This document shows positions 34,605 to 43,101 of a DNA stretch of 64,000 bases, piece after piece. A program made the translations under genes and the position numbers. Below the pieces are notes generated by a model. It searched no databases. It was not told where the DNA came from and saw only the letters and a list, made by a program, of their open reading frames with translations. How positions within the stretch are numbered: the first letter of the stretch is position 1; every line of letters begins with the position of its first letter. This stretch comes from Azoarcus sp. L1K30 (GTDB lineage: Bacteria > Pseudomonadota > Gammaproteobacteria > Burkholderiales > Rhodocyclaceae), in the NCBI RefSeq assembly GCF_018122735.1, contig NZ_JAGRRD010000001.1, positions 2,807,199 to 2,871,198 of the forward strand. The letters are read 5' to 3'.

Positions 34605-35885
34605 TCAGTCGCTGCCCTTGAGCTTGGCGATGCCGATGGCGCTCATCACCACCCGTTCATACACCGGCTCGGTCGTGCCCTTGCGCATCTTGCGCAGGAA
34701 GTACTTCTCGAACCCGATCTTGGCCAGATGGACCCACTTGCCCTGGCCAAACCAGTTCATGTTGCGCGGTGGAATCTGCGGAATCGCCACGAAGGCAGCG
34801 CCGGTGTCCCCGAAGTCGGCCAGACAGACCGCGTTCCAGGTCGCCTTTTCGGTCGGCTCCTTGCCGTCGATCAGGCAGCGGATGTTGTGTGCGGTCGCCG
34901 TCACCATGGACTCGATCATGTAGCCGGTCTTGGGGGTACCAGTCGGCACCGGTGTCGTCTCTACCGGCGGGATTGCCACGCACACGCCTACCGAAAAGAC
35001 GTTGCGGAAGGTCGGGTTGCGCTGGTGCTGGTCGATGAGCACGAAGCCGCGCGGATTCACCAGCCCCTCGATGCCGAACACGGCCTCCACCCCCTTGAAC
35101 GCCGGCAGCATCATCGAATACTTGAACGGGAGTTCATGACGGCGCTTCTCCTTGCCGTCCTCGTCGTGCTCGATGACATGCATCTTGCCGTCTTCGATGC
35201 GCTCGACCTTCGCATTGCAGATCCATTTGACGTGGCGCTCGCGGAAGGCCGACTCCATGATGCCCTTGGAGTCACCCACGCCGGCCAGTCCGAGGTGACC
35301 GATATAGGGTTCGGAGGTGACGAAGGTCATCGGCACGCGGTCGCGCAGCTTGCGCTTGCGCAGGTCGGCGTCGAGGATCATCGCAAACTCGTAGGCAGGC
35401 CCGAAACAGGAGGCCCCCTGCACCGCGCCGACGACGATCGGCCCCGGGTCGGCCACGAACTGCTGCCATGCCTTCTCTGAAGTCACTGCGTGATCGACGT
35501 GACACACGGATTGCGTGAAACCGCCGTGGGGACCGAGTCCGGGCACTTCATCGAAGGCCAGCCGTGGACCGGTGGCGATGACGAGATAGTCGTACTCGAG
35601 GCGGCGGCCATCTTCGAGCTCGAGTGCGTTGTCGCCCGGCTCCACCCGCTTCACCCCGACCGGGATGAAATCGATCTTGCGGCGCGCGAGCACGTCCGCC
35701 GGATCGACCTCGATGTCCTCGCGCGAACGCCAGTTCACAGCCACCCAGGGGTTCGATGGCACGAAATGAAACTTCGCGTCCTTTGATACGACCGTGATGC
35801 GATCCTCCGCACGCGCGTGGTCGCGCATCTCGTAGGCCATCGGCAGACCGCCAATTCCAGCGCCAATGATGACGATGTGGGCCAT
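34605..35885 (-). CDS. sqr: Sulfide:quinone oxidoreductase
   Basis: The 426-residue FAD protein has GAGIGG near its N-terminus and cysteines at 128 (SVCHVDHA), 160 (GASCFGPAYEFA) and 354 (AVCLADFGDTGAAFVAIPQ), matching the three redox cysteines described for the Acidithiobacillus ferrooxidans enzyme. A C-terminal amphipathic region would seat it on the inner membrane. It oxidises sulfide and passes electrons to quinone. ATG at 35885 follows GAGGAGGAG. Confidence 0.9.
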   Translation of the reverse strand: MAHIVIIGAGIGGLPMAYEMRDHARAEDRITVVSKDAKFHFVPSNPWVAVNWRSREDIEVDPADVLARRKIDFIPVGVKRVEPGDNALELEDGRRLEYDYLVIATGPRLAFDEVPGLGPHGGFTQSVCHVDHAVTSEKAWQQFVADPGPIVVGAVQGASCFGPAYEFAMILDADLRKRKLRDRVPMTFVTSEPYIGHLGLAGVGDSKGIMESAFRERHVKWICNAKVERIEDGKMHVIEHDEDGKEKRRHELPFKYSMMLPAFKGVEAVFGIEGLVNPRGFVLIDQHQRNPTFRNVFSVGVCVAIPPVETTPVPTGTPKTGYMIESMVTATAHNIRCLIDGKEPTEKATWNAVCLADFGDTGAAFVAIPQIPPRNMNWFGQGKWVHLAKIGFEKYFLRKMRKGTTEPVYERVVMSAIGIAKLKGSD

Positions 35886-36050
35886 GCAGTGCTCCTCCTC
35901 ATATTGTTTGAATGGTCGTTGCATCCCTGCTGCCGGACGGCGGCCCATGCCCCGCGTCCGGCCGGCAAGGCTCCCCGGGCCAGAATGGAAGGCGCGGGAT
36001 ACGCGAAGCAAGACTTGTGTTCTGCAGTTCCCGATTCAGGGGATATGTAT

Positions 36051-36079
36051 ATATTAGTAACTGCTAATTTTATTAACAA
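36051..36079 (-). promoter_or_regulatory. Probable sqr promoter with overlapping inverted repeat
   Basis: On the minus strand TTGTTA (36079-36074) and TAATAT (36056-36051) are 17 bp apart. The inverted repeat TTAG-TAACTG-CTAA (36054-36067) covers the -10 end of the spacer. The AT-rich island stands out in the 490-bp gap between sqr and the divergent LysR gene; no gene is seen in the rest of that gap. Confidence 0.5.
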
Positions 36080-36376
36080 CCACTATATATGCGGCTATGC
36101 AGCAGAATGTGCGCGCCTCTTGGCTGTAATGGCCCCACTTGGTGGTGCCAGCATTGTTGCGACGCAAGTCCGTGACACTACGACGACGAACGCAGCGGTG
36201 CGAAGCAGGCAATGATCCGCCGCGATCCCGTCACCCGGTTCCCGGACGCGGCGACGCGGCACCGGCGAAGGTGGCCCGGCCAATCCCCACTGAATCGTCA
36301 TGGCATGCGCGCGCAATCTGGTGTGTACTGCGCCTGTGCGGAATAGGCCGCACACTGGACGCACGCAAGGCCTGCC

Positions 36377-37276
36377 ATGGAGCTCTACCACCTCAGAACC
36401 TTCGTCACGGTCGCGGAGGAACGCCATCTCACGCGCGCGGCCGACCGCCTGTTTGTCAGCCAGCCCGCGATCAGCGCGCACATCAAGGCACTCGAGGATG
36501 AACTCGGCCTTGCCTTGTTCGAGCGTACCCCGAAAGGCATGGTGCCGACAGCGGCGGGCGAAGCGCTCGCTGCCCGTGCCCGGCACGCCTTGTCGGCCGT
36601 GGCGGAGATCGGCCTGCATGCACAGGAGTTGCGCGGCGAGGTAATCGGTTCGGTACGCATCGGCCTGAACACCGACGCCAGTTTCCTCAAACTCGTCGAA
36701 CTGCAGCAACTGCTCAAGGCCCGCCACCCCCGCCTTGATCTCGAATTTCTCGGCGGCACCACGGGCGCCAACATGCCAAAACTCAACAAGGGCCGCCTGG
36801 ATGCAAGCTTTGTGAGTGGCGCAGTCGACGACACGGTGTTCGACAGCCAGGTGCTGCGGGAAGAGGAAATGGCGATTGCCGCACCGACGGCCCTGCGGGA
36901 TGCCATCGGCGACGCGGATATCGCCACCCTGGCCCGTCAGCCGTGGATCCATTCCTCGCCCGACCGGATACAGCACGCGGTCATGCAGGCGATGTTCGAG
37001 CCGCACGGCTTGCAGCCCATCCGCAGCATGCTCGCCAACCAGAAGGATGCCGTACTCGCCCTCGTCGCGGCCGGCGTCGGCCTGGCAATCACGCGTCGAC
37101 AGGACATCGAGCGTGCGGCCGAGGCGGGGGCCATTTATGCCATACCGCTGCCATTGCAGCCCGTGCCCACCGTCAGCCTGCGCTTTGCCTGCCTCAAGCG
37201 CCGGGCGGACGAGCCCTTGTTGCGGGCCGTGAGTGCGGCGGTACGGTCCGTGTGGACCGAGCACGCCGCACCGTGA
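36377..37276 (+). CDS. LysR-family transcriptional regulator
   Basis: The 299-residue protein has a LysR helix-turn-helix (MELYHLRTFVTVAEERHLTRAADRLFVSQPAISAHIKALE), then LGLALFERTPKGMVPTAAGE, and an effector domain with VRIGLNTDASFLKLVELQQLL and LVAAGVGLAITRRQDIE. It is divergent from sqr across a 490-bp gap, so sqr is a likely target (inference). The ligand cannot be read. Confidence 0.88.
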   Translation: MELYHLRTFVTVAEERHLTRAADRLFVSQPAISAHIKALEDELGLALFERTPKGMVPTAAGEALAARARHALSAVAEIGLHAQELRGEVIGSVRIGLNTDASFLKLVELQQLLKARHPRLDLEFLGGTTGANMPKLNKGRLDASFVSGAVDDTVFDSQVLREEEMAIAAPTALRDAIGDADIATLARQPWIHSSPDRIQHAVMQAMFEPHGLQPIRSMLANQKDAVLALVAAGVGLAITRRQDIERAAEAGAIYAIPLPLQPVPTVSLRFACLKRRADEPLLRAVSAAVRSVWTEHAAP

Positions 37277-37300
37277 AGGGACGTGCGTCGAGCATGCGGG

Positions 37301-38092
37301 TCAGGATTTCTCCAGCATCTTCCTCACCGCCTCCAGATGCTCGGGCTCGTTGTGGCACATGCCCTGGAAGGCCGCGCTGAGATCGAGGAAATCCTTGAGC
37401 TCCATGCGCTGCGCCATCTTCATCAGGCGTTTGGTCAGGCGTACCGCCTTAGGCGGCTGAGCGGCGAAGCGGGCGGCGATCTCGCCGGCGCGCGTCATCA
37501 GCGCGTCCGGGGCCACCACCTCGAGCACGATGCCGATCTCCTTCGCTTCGGCCGCACCCACGATGCGCCCGCTCAGCGTCAGCTCGAAGGCACGCTGGTA
37601 GCCGATCAAGCGCTGCATGAACCAGGCCCCGCCGTCACCGGGGATAATGCCGAGGTTGAGGAAGGTTTCGCCAAACTTGGCCCTTTCCGAGGCGACGCGG
37701 ATATCGGCCATATTGGCGAGATCGAAGCCGGCACCGATGGCCGGGCCGTTGACCGCGGCGATAATCGGCACCTCGACCTGCTGCAGCGCCAGCGGAATAC
37801 GCTGGATGCCGCGGCGGTAACGGGTGGCGACCTCGGCCACGTCGCCAGCAAAGTCGCCGCCGCGCTCGGCCATGTCCTTGACGTTCCCGCCGGAGGAGAA
37901 GGCCGCGCCGGCACCGGTGACGACGAGGACCGACACCTCGTCGCAGCGGTTGATCCACTCGGCGACCGCGATGATGTCCTCGATGAGCGCGGTACCGGTC
38001 AGCGCGTTGCGCACGTCGTCGCGATCGAGGGTGAGCGTGGCGACGCGGTTGGCCACGATCAGCCGCGCGTCGGTGAGTTGGGGCAGATTCAT
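37301..38092 (-). CDS. Enoyl-CoA hydratase/isomerase (crotonase) family protein
   Basis: The 263-residue protein has crotonase signatures: oxyanion-hole segments GAAFSSGGNVKDM and VNGPAIGAGFDLA, then FGETFLNLGIIPGDGGAWF with Glu in GET and an aspartate where many hydratases carry the second glutamate. It probably acts on a CoA-bound acid made by the upstream ligase. ATG at 38092; the upstream ligase stops 20 bp before it. Substrate unknown. Confidence 0.85.
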   Translation of the reverse strand: MNLPQLTDARLIVANRVATLTLDRDDVRNALTGTALIEDIIAVAEWINRCDEVSVLVVTGAGAAFSSGGNVKDMAERGGDFAGDVAEVATRYRRGIQRIPLALQQVEVPIIAAVNGPAIGAGFDLANMADIRVASERAKFGETFLNLGIIPGDGGAWFMQRLIGYQRAFELTLSGRIVGAAEAKEIGIVLEVVAPDALMTRAGEIAARFAAQPPKAVRLTKRLMKMAQRMELKDFLDLSAAFQGMCHNEPEHLEAVRKMLEKS

Positions 38093-38111
38093 TGTGCGGG
38101 CTCCAGCAGGG

Positions 38112-40286
38112 TCAGAGAACGGAACGGTTGACGATGACGCGCGCATCGACAGCGGCATAGCCTTCGGGGTAGGCGATCACCGGGTTGAGGTCGAGCTCGG
38201 AAATCTGCGGATACGCACTGACGATGCCCGACACCTTGAGCAGCAGGTCGACGAGTGCGGCCTTGTCGGCCGGCGGTTCGCCACGCGCACCTTCCAGCAC
38301 CTTGCGCGCCTTGAGTTGATCGACCATGGATTCGGCATCGTGCTGCGACAGCGGAATGGCGCGGAAAGCGACGTCCTTTAGAATCTCGACGAAAATGCCG
38401 CCCAGCCCGAACATCAGCACCGGGCCGAAGATGGGATCGCGGCTGACGCCGATGATGACCTCGGTGCCCTTCTTCGCCATCGGCGTCACCAGCGCACCGC
38501 GAATGTCGGCATTCGGATCGTAGGCGCGACACGACGACATGATGCGGTCGAAAGCCTGGCGCAGGTCGGCCTCGCCATGCAGGTTCAGTTTCACCCCGCC
38601 GGCATCGGACTTGTGCAGGATGTCCTTGGAGACGACCTTCATCACCAGCGCCTGGTCGCCGAACTGCGCCGCGACCGCTGGCAGCTCGTCCGCACTGCGG
38701 ACCACCACTTCCGGCGCCACATCGACACCATGCGCGCGCAACAGCGTCTTGGCCTCGAACTCGAACAGATCGCGGCCTTCATTCTGCGCTCGGGCGAACA
38801 TCGCCTTCATGTCCTCGCTCGGCACCACCGCAGGCGCATGTGAGTCGGCAGCACGGCTCTTGAGGTAGATGCCGCGCTCGCCCAGGGCGGCAAGCACGCG
38901 CACGGCATGCTCGATCGAGGTATACACCGGCAGACCGGCCTCGTGCAGCCGACGCAGCGCCGGCGGCTTGATCGGCGCATAGAGGCTGTAGACCACCACC
39001 GCCTTGTCGACACGGCGGGCGAGTTCGATCATCGACTCCGCCCCCCGCATCTCGCCACCCAGCAGGTCTTCGGCGAAGCGAATGCTGTAGCCGCCGAACA
39101 TGCCGACGAGAAAGATGCTATCCACGTTGTCGTCTTCGGCCACGATTTCCATGCACTCGGCCAGCAGTGCCGGATTGGCATCGCTGCTGCCGGCCACGTC
39201 CACCGGATTGACCAGCGAGGCCTGCGGGAACAGGATCTCGCCGAGGCGACGACGGGTATGCTCGCTGAGTTCGGCCAGCTCCAGCCCCGCTTCAGCCAGG
39301 CGGTCGGAGGCAATCGTGGCCTGGCCGCCGCCGTCCGAGATCACCGCCACACGCTTGCCCGGCGCCTTCTGCATCAGCCCCAGCCCTTCGGCCACGGGCA
39401 GGATTTCATTGGAATGCTGCACGACGCTGACACCGACCTGGCGCAGCAGGTCGACGGTCATCGCATAACTGCCGGCCAGCGCGCCGGTGTGCGAACTGGC
39501 CGCTTTCTGCCCCTGCTCGGTCGAGCCCGACTTGTACACCACCACCGGCTTGACGGCCGAAATCTCGCGTGCGACCTCGAGAAAGCGCTGACCATCGCGG
39601 AAGCCTTCGACGTAAAGGGTCGCAACCCGCGTGTTCGCGTCTTCACCGAGGTAGCGCAGGTAGTCGTTGAAGCCGATATCGGTCTGGTTGCCGGGGCCGA
39701 CATAGGTGGAAAAGCCGACATGGCCGTTGTGCTCCGCTTCCAGCACCAGCGACAGCAGCATGTTGCCGGACTGCGAGATGAAGCCGATGTCGCCGGGCTT
39801 GACGTTGGCCAGCGCCAGCAGGTTCACCTTCTTGTGCAGGTTGAACATGCCCGAAGTATTGGGCCCGATCACGCGCACGCCGCCGGCACGTGCGGCATCG
39901 AGCACCTGCTGTTCGAGCTTCGCGCCCTCGGAGCCAATTTCCTTGAAGCCGCTGGCGAGCACGATCGCGCCCTTCACCCCCTTGCGCCCGCATTCGGCGA
40001 GAATGCCGGGCACGGTGCTGGCAGGGGTGCAGATCAGCGCCAGATCGACCGGCCCCGGCACCGCGTCGAGCGAGGCGCAGGTCTTCACGCCGAGAACCCT
40101 GTCGATCTTAGGGTTGATCGGGTAGATCGCGCCGCGATAACCGTCCTTAATCAGCCCGATCATGGCCTTGTAGCCGCGCTTGGTGGGGTCGGCCGAAGCG
40201 CCGACGATGGCAATGGAATCCGGTGCAAGAAAATCGTGCAACGGGCTTTTTGCCGGCAGCGTTGCCGGCTGATCGTGCATGCTCAT
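38112..40286 (-). CDS. ADP-forming acyl-CoA ligase (acetate-CoA ligase family)
   Basis: The 724-residue protein has an N-terminal CoA-binding domain (DSIAIVGASADPTKRGYKAM), a succinyl-CoA-ligase-like central domain (GFISQSGNMLLSL, the active histidine region SSHTGALAGSYA) and a C-terminal ATP-grasp domain (LVMKVVSKDILHKSDAGGVKL; GLGGIFVEILKDVAF). It activates an acid with ATP and CoA. GGGAG precedes the ATG at 40286; another ATG lies at 40280. It lies between two crotonase genes, suggesting beta-oxidation-like degradation of an unidentified acid. Confidence 0.88.
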   Translation of the reverse strand: MSMHDQPATLPAKSPLHDFLAPDSIAIVGASADPTKRGYKAMIGLIKDGYRGAIYPINPKIDRVLGVKTCASLDAVPGPVDLALICTPASTVPGILAECGRKGVKGAIVLASGFKEIGSEGAKLEQQVLDAARAGGVRVIGPNTSGMFNLHKKVNLLALANVKPGDIGFISQSGNMLLSLVLEAEHNGHVGFSTYVGPGNQTDIGFNDYLRYLGEDANTRVATLYVEGFRDGQRFLEVAREISAVKPVVVYKSGSTEQGQKAASSHTGALAGSYAMTVDLLRQVGVSVVQHSNEILPVAEGLGLMQKAPGKRVAVISDGGGQATIASDRLAEAGLELAELSEHTRRRLGEILFPQASLVNPVDVAGSSDANPALLAECMEIVAEDDNVDSIFLVGMFGGYSIRFAEDLLGGEMRGAESMIELARRVDKAVVVYSLYAPIKPPALRRLHEAGLPVYTSIEHAVRVLAALGERGIYLKSRAADSHAPAVVPSEDMKAMFARAQNEGRDLFEFEAKTLLRAHGVDVAPEVVVRSADELPAVAAQFGDQALVMKVVSKDILHKSDAGGVKLNLHGEADLRQAFDRIMSSCRAYDPNADIRGALVTPMAKKGTEVIIGVSRDPIFGPVLMFGLGGIFVEILKDVAFRAIPLSQHDAESMVDQLKARKVLEGARGEPPADKAALVDLLLKVSGIVSAYPQISELDLNPVIAYPEGYAAVDARVIVNRSVL

Positions 40287-40287
40287 G

Positions 40288-41070
40288 TCACTCTCCCTTG
40301 AAGACCGGATCACGCTTCTCGGCGAAGGCATCGACACCTTCCTGCCAGTCGCGCGTGGTGCCGACGAACATCATGCCTTCGAGCTCCGCCGTCAGCGCGG
40401 CATCGAGCGTGCGCTCGGCAGCCATGTTGAGTTGCTCCTTGGCCAGCTGCATCGAGAACGGCGCCTTGGTGGCCAGCCTGCGCGCAAAGTCGCGCGCCGC
40501 ACCATGGAAGCCCTCATCCGCAAAGCATCGGTTGGCCAGGCCGATGCGCACCGCCTCCTCCCCGCCGATGCGCTCGCCGAGGAAGACCAGTTCGCGCGCC
40601 TTGGCCAATCCCACCAGCCGCGGCAACAACCAGGTCACTCCGCCGCCGAGGAAATTGCCGATACTGATTTCAGGCAAGCCGATCCTGGCGCTGCCGGCCA
40701 TGACGATGAAGTCGGACGCCATCGCCAGCTCGGCGCCTGCGCCCAGCGCATAGCCATTGACCGCGGCCACGACGGGCTTGCCCAGCTGCATCAGGCGCTT
40801 GCACACGACCTGCTCACCCTGCAGGTACTGCCGGCGATCGAACGCGGTGCGCCCGACCTTGTGCTCCTTGAGATCAGCCCCGACGCAGAACGCACGTCCC
40901 TCGCCCGTGATCAGCACCACCCTGGCATCACGGTCGGCCTCGGCACGGCCGAGTGCATCGTTGAATTCCTCATACAGTTTCGCGGTCACCGCGTTCAGGC
41001 GATGCGGACGGTTGAAACGGATCTCGGCGATTCCGTCCGTCATTGAATAGAGAATGGTTTCGTAGTTCAT
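40288..41070 (-). CDS. Enoyl-CoA hydratase/isomerase (crotonase) family protein
   Basis: The 260-residue crotonase has RFNRPHRLNAVTAKLYEEF, oxyanion segments GRAFCVGADLKEHK and VNGYALGAGAELAMASDF, then IGLPEISIGNFLGGGVTWLLPRLVG with the catalytic glutamate region LPEI. It ends 1 bp before the ligase start. ATG at 41070 is set by domain onset and an AGAGGAAC upstream. It differs clearly from the other crotonase of the operon, so two successive steps are likely. Confidence 0.86.
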   Translation of the reverse strand: MNYETILYSMTDGIAEIRFNRPHRLNAVTAKLYEEFNDALGRAEADRDARVVLITGEGRAFCVGADLKEHKVGRTAFDRRQYLQGEQVVCKRLMQLGKPVVAAVNGYALGAGAELAMASDFIVMAGSARIGLPEISIGNFLGGGVTWLLPRLVGLAKARELVFLGERIGGEEAVRIGLANRCFADEGFHGAARDFARRLATKAPFSMQLAKEQLNMAAERTLDAALTAELEGMMFVGTTRDWQEGVDAFAEKRDPVFKGE

Positions 41071-41131
41071 CGTTGTTCCTCTTTCTGTCGTACCGACGAC
41101 GGAATTCATCAGCATCAGGCGCGCTCGGCAC

Positions 41132-42064
41132 TCAACGCATCTCGATGTCCAGCGCTGCAATGAATTGTTCGTGGCGCTCGAGTGACTTCAGCGCCTTGCC
41201 GCCGAGCGCCTTGGCGACAAGGTTGATCAGGCCCTCGCAGAACACCGCGTAAGCACCGATGCTGTTGCTGATGAAACTGCTTGCATGAGGAATGAAGAAC
41301 GCGTGATCCGCACAGGCCGTCAGCGGTGAGGCGCGCGAATCGGTCAGTGCGATCACGCTGATGCCGGCGGCAGATGCCGCGCTAGCAACCATCACCGCCT
41401 GCCGGCTGTAGGGGGAGACGCCCGACAGCAGCAGCACATCGCCCCCGCGCATGTGCGCGAGCGAGGCCGCAATGCTTTGCCCCGGCCCGTCGAGCAGGCC
41501 GACATCCGGGCGGACCAGACCGAGACCATAGGACAGCAGACTCGCCACCGCATGCATCTGGCGCGCACCGAACACTCGCACCCTGCGCGCCCGTGCCAGC
41601 ACCCCGGCCGCCGCGGCGAGGTCACTGGCATCGAGCTGGGACAGACAGCCGTCGATGTTGCGGATCGACTCCTGTGCCAGCTGCGCCACCACGGCCAGCG
41701 GCCCGCTCCCTGCGTGTTCGTCATCATCGAGCAGGCGTTGCCCCTGCTCGCTGTAGAAGCGCTGTTGCCCGCGCGTCAGCGCATCACGGAAGACCTGCTG
41801 AAACTGGGCGAAGCTGTCGTACCCGAGGCTGCGCGCCAGCCGCGACAGGGTGGAGGCATTGACGCCCACGCTGGCGGACAGCGACATGATGCTGCTGACA
41901 GCGACCTCATCCGGGCGCTCGACCAGACTCGCCAGCACCTTGAGCGCCTTGCTGCCCAGGGAAATCTCGGCCTCGCCGCGACTGATGCGGACCACCAGCT
42001 CGCGCAGCGCCTGCACCGTGGGCGGCGCCATGGTCACATTGCCAGCTCTCTCTTCGTCCGCCAT
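41132..42064 (-). CDS. MurR/RpiR-family transcriptional regulator
   Basis: The 310-residue protein has an N-terminal helix-turn-helix (SLSASVGVNASTLSRLARSLGYDSFAQFQQVF, about 62-93) and a C-terminal SIS domain (VRVFGARQMHAVASLLSYGL; DVLLLSGVSPYSRQAVMVASAA; VIALTDSRASPL). It probably controls the crotonase-ligase operon that follows it on the same strand, 61 bp downstream. Three tandem palindromes upstream are candidate operators. Confidence 0.9.
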   Translation of the reverse strand: MADEERAGNVTMAPPTVQALRELVVRISRGEAEISLGSKALKVLASLVERPDEVAVSSIMSLSASVGVNASTLSRLARSLGYDSFAQFQQVFRDALTRGQQRFYSEQGQRLLDDDEHAGSGPLAVVAQLAQESIRNIDGCLSQLDASDLAAAAGVLARARRVRVFGARQMHAVASLLSYGLGLVRPDVGLLDGPGQSIAASLAHMRGGDVLLLSGVSPYSRQAVMVASAASAAGISVIALTDSRASPLTACADHAFFIPHASSFISNSIGAYAVFCEGLINLVAKALGGKALKSLERHEQFIAALDIEMR

Positions 42065-42148
42065 GCGGCACCCTGTCAGGTCTCACTCCTGGTGCAGGAC
42101 CGGCACCGTCGCGCTGGCGCGTGGCACACACGGAGCAAGACAAATTTG

Positions 42149-42223
42149 TGCAAAACATCTTGCAAATCAGCCCTTACGTGCAAGTTTAATTGCACGATGG
42201 ACAGTCGTGCAAGCCGAGCTGCA
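42149..42223. promoter_or_regulatory. Three tandem TGCAA-N6-YTGCA palindromes upstream of the RpiR gene
   Basis: Copies at 42149-42164 (spacer AACATC), 42179-42194 (GTTTAA) and 42208-42223 (GCCGAG; right arm CTGCA). They are spaced 30 and 29 bp, close to three helical turns, so they face the same side of DNA. They lie in the 258-bp gap between hpaR and rpiR and are the likely binding sites of the RpiR protein (inference). Confidence 0.65.
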
Positions 42224-42322
42224 CGCAGGCAGCGCGCCGGCAGCGAGTCCACGGCGTCGGACTCGACCGCGTTCGAGCGCATCTGGCAGCAGACCCCAGC
42301 CAGGCCCGGTTCCGGTTCCCGA

Positions 42323-42853
42323 CTAGTCCTGGTCGGCGCGTACGGCCGCGGCGCGTTTGCGGCCATTGCCTTTCTGCGCCCCGATCGACAACGCGGTCTC
42401 GGGCAGCGGCACGTGCGCCACCGGTCGCGACTCATACTGCAGCACGCGGTCGAGCATCGCGTACAACTGCGTCAGCAGATCCTCGCCCACCGCGGCCTCC
42501 AGGTGGTGGTATTGCGCTTCGATGAGTGGCGCCAGTTCCTCGACCATGGCCTGGCTGTGGGCGGTCAGGCGCACCAGCACCCGACGCTGATCTTCCGGCA
42601 CGCGCCGGCGCTCGACCAAGCCCACATCCTCCATGCGTGAAAGCACACCGGCGAGACTTGGGCTCAGGATCTGACAGGCCTCACAGATCTGCCACGGCTC
42701 GAGTGCGTCCTGCTCGCTCAGCGCCCGCATCACCCGCCACTGCTGCTCGGTAATGCCGTAATGGGCGAGGATGGGACGAAAGTGACTCAGAAAACTTTCC
42801 CGCGACTTGAGCAACAGCAACGGGAGGTTGCGAAAAGCGATCTTGCGCGGCAT
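42323..42853 (-). CDS. hpaR: MarR-family repressor HpaR (homoprotocatechuate operon)
   Basis: The 176-residue protein (MPRKIAFRNLPLLLLKSRESFLSHFRPIL; GITEQQWRVMRALSEQDALEPWQICEACQILSPSLAGVLSRMEDVGLVERR; DQRRVLVRLT) has the MarR winged helix and the N-terminal pattern of HpaR. It is longer than usual at its C-terminus. AGGAG precedes ATG 42853. It is divergent from the hpa operon and likely represses it until the aromatic inducer is present. Confidence 0.9.
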   Translation of the reverse strand: MPRKIAFRNLPLLLLKSRESFLSHFRPILAHYGITEQQWRVMRALSEQDALEPWQICEACQILSPSLAGVLSRMEDVGLVERRRVPEDQRRVLVRLTAHSQAMVEELAPLIEAQYHHLEAAVGEDLLTQLYAMLDRVLQYESRPVAHVPLPETALSIGAQKGNGRKRAAAVRADQD

Positions 42854-42926
42854 GGCCAGCGCTCCTTGCATCAGAGTGATTGAAATCGGTACGCGAGACA
42901 AACGTTCCGGACTGCCATTTTACCGC

Positions 42927-42955
42927 TTGACTTACTAAGATGTTATCGGTTTAAT
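42927..42955 (+). promoter_or_regulatory. Sigma-70 promoter of the hpa operon
   Basis: TTGACT (42927-42932) and TTTAAT (42950-42955) are 17 bp apart, each with five of six consensus bases. The predicted start is near 42962, about 60 bp before the short leader ORF. Confidence 0.7.
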
Positions 42956-42969
42956 TACTAACATATTAA
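42932..42969. promoter_or_regulatory. Probable HpaR operator repeats
   Basis: Two similar elements, TTACTAAGATGTTA (42932-42945) and TTACTAACATATTA (42955-42968), are 23 bp apart. They overlap the -35 to +1 region of the hpa promoter. An AT-rich repeated site covering the promoter fits repression by the divergent HpaR. Confidence 0.55.
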
Positions 42970-43020
42970 CAAGTTCAAAGCGCCTCCGTTCGGCGCAATC
43001 CCTGACAAGGAGTGGAGACA

Positions 43021-43101
43021 ATGCAGATCCAACGTTCGCCCCGCACTTCGCTGCTGACCGCTGTACTCGATGCCCCTCTACCGCGGACGGCACGGCAATG
43101 A
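43021..43101 (+). CDS. 26-residue leader ORF coupled to the TRAP permease gene
   Basis: ATG at 43021 has the best ribosome site of the region (AAGGAGTGGAG, 43008-43018). The peptide is MQIQRSPRTSLLTAVLDAPL plus six residues. Its stop (43099-43101) overlaps the permease start at 43098 as ATGA. It may be a translational-coupling leader or the stub of a lost gene. No family is recognised. Confidence 0.45.
   Translation: MQIQRSPRTSLLTAVLDAPLPRTARQ

Noticed and set aside
36095-37264. Minus-strand frame of 389 codons over the LysR gene
   Set aside because: Antisense shadow; the plus-strand LysR protein is unambiguous.
42122-42136. A second sigma-54-like element (TGGCACA-N4-GAGCA) on the plus strand
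   Set aside because: The spacing fits, but the -12 half is poor and no plus-strand gene follows (hpaR is on the minus strand).
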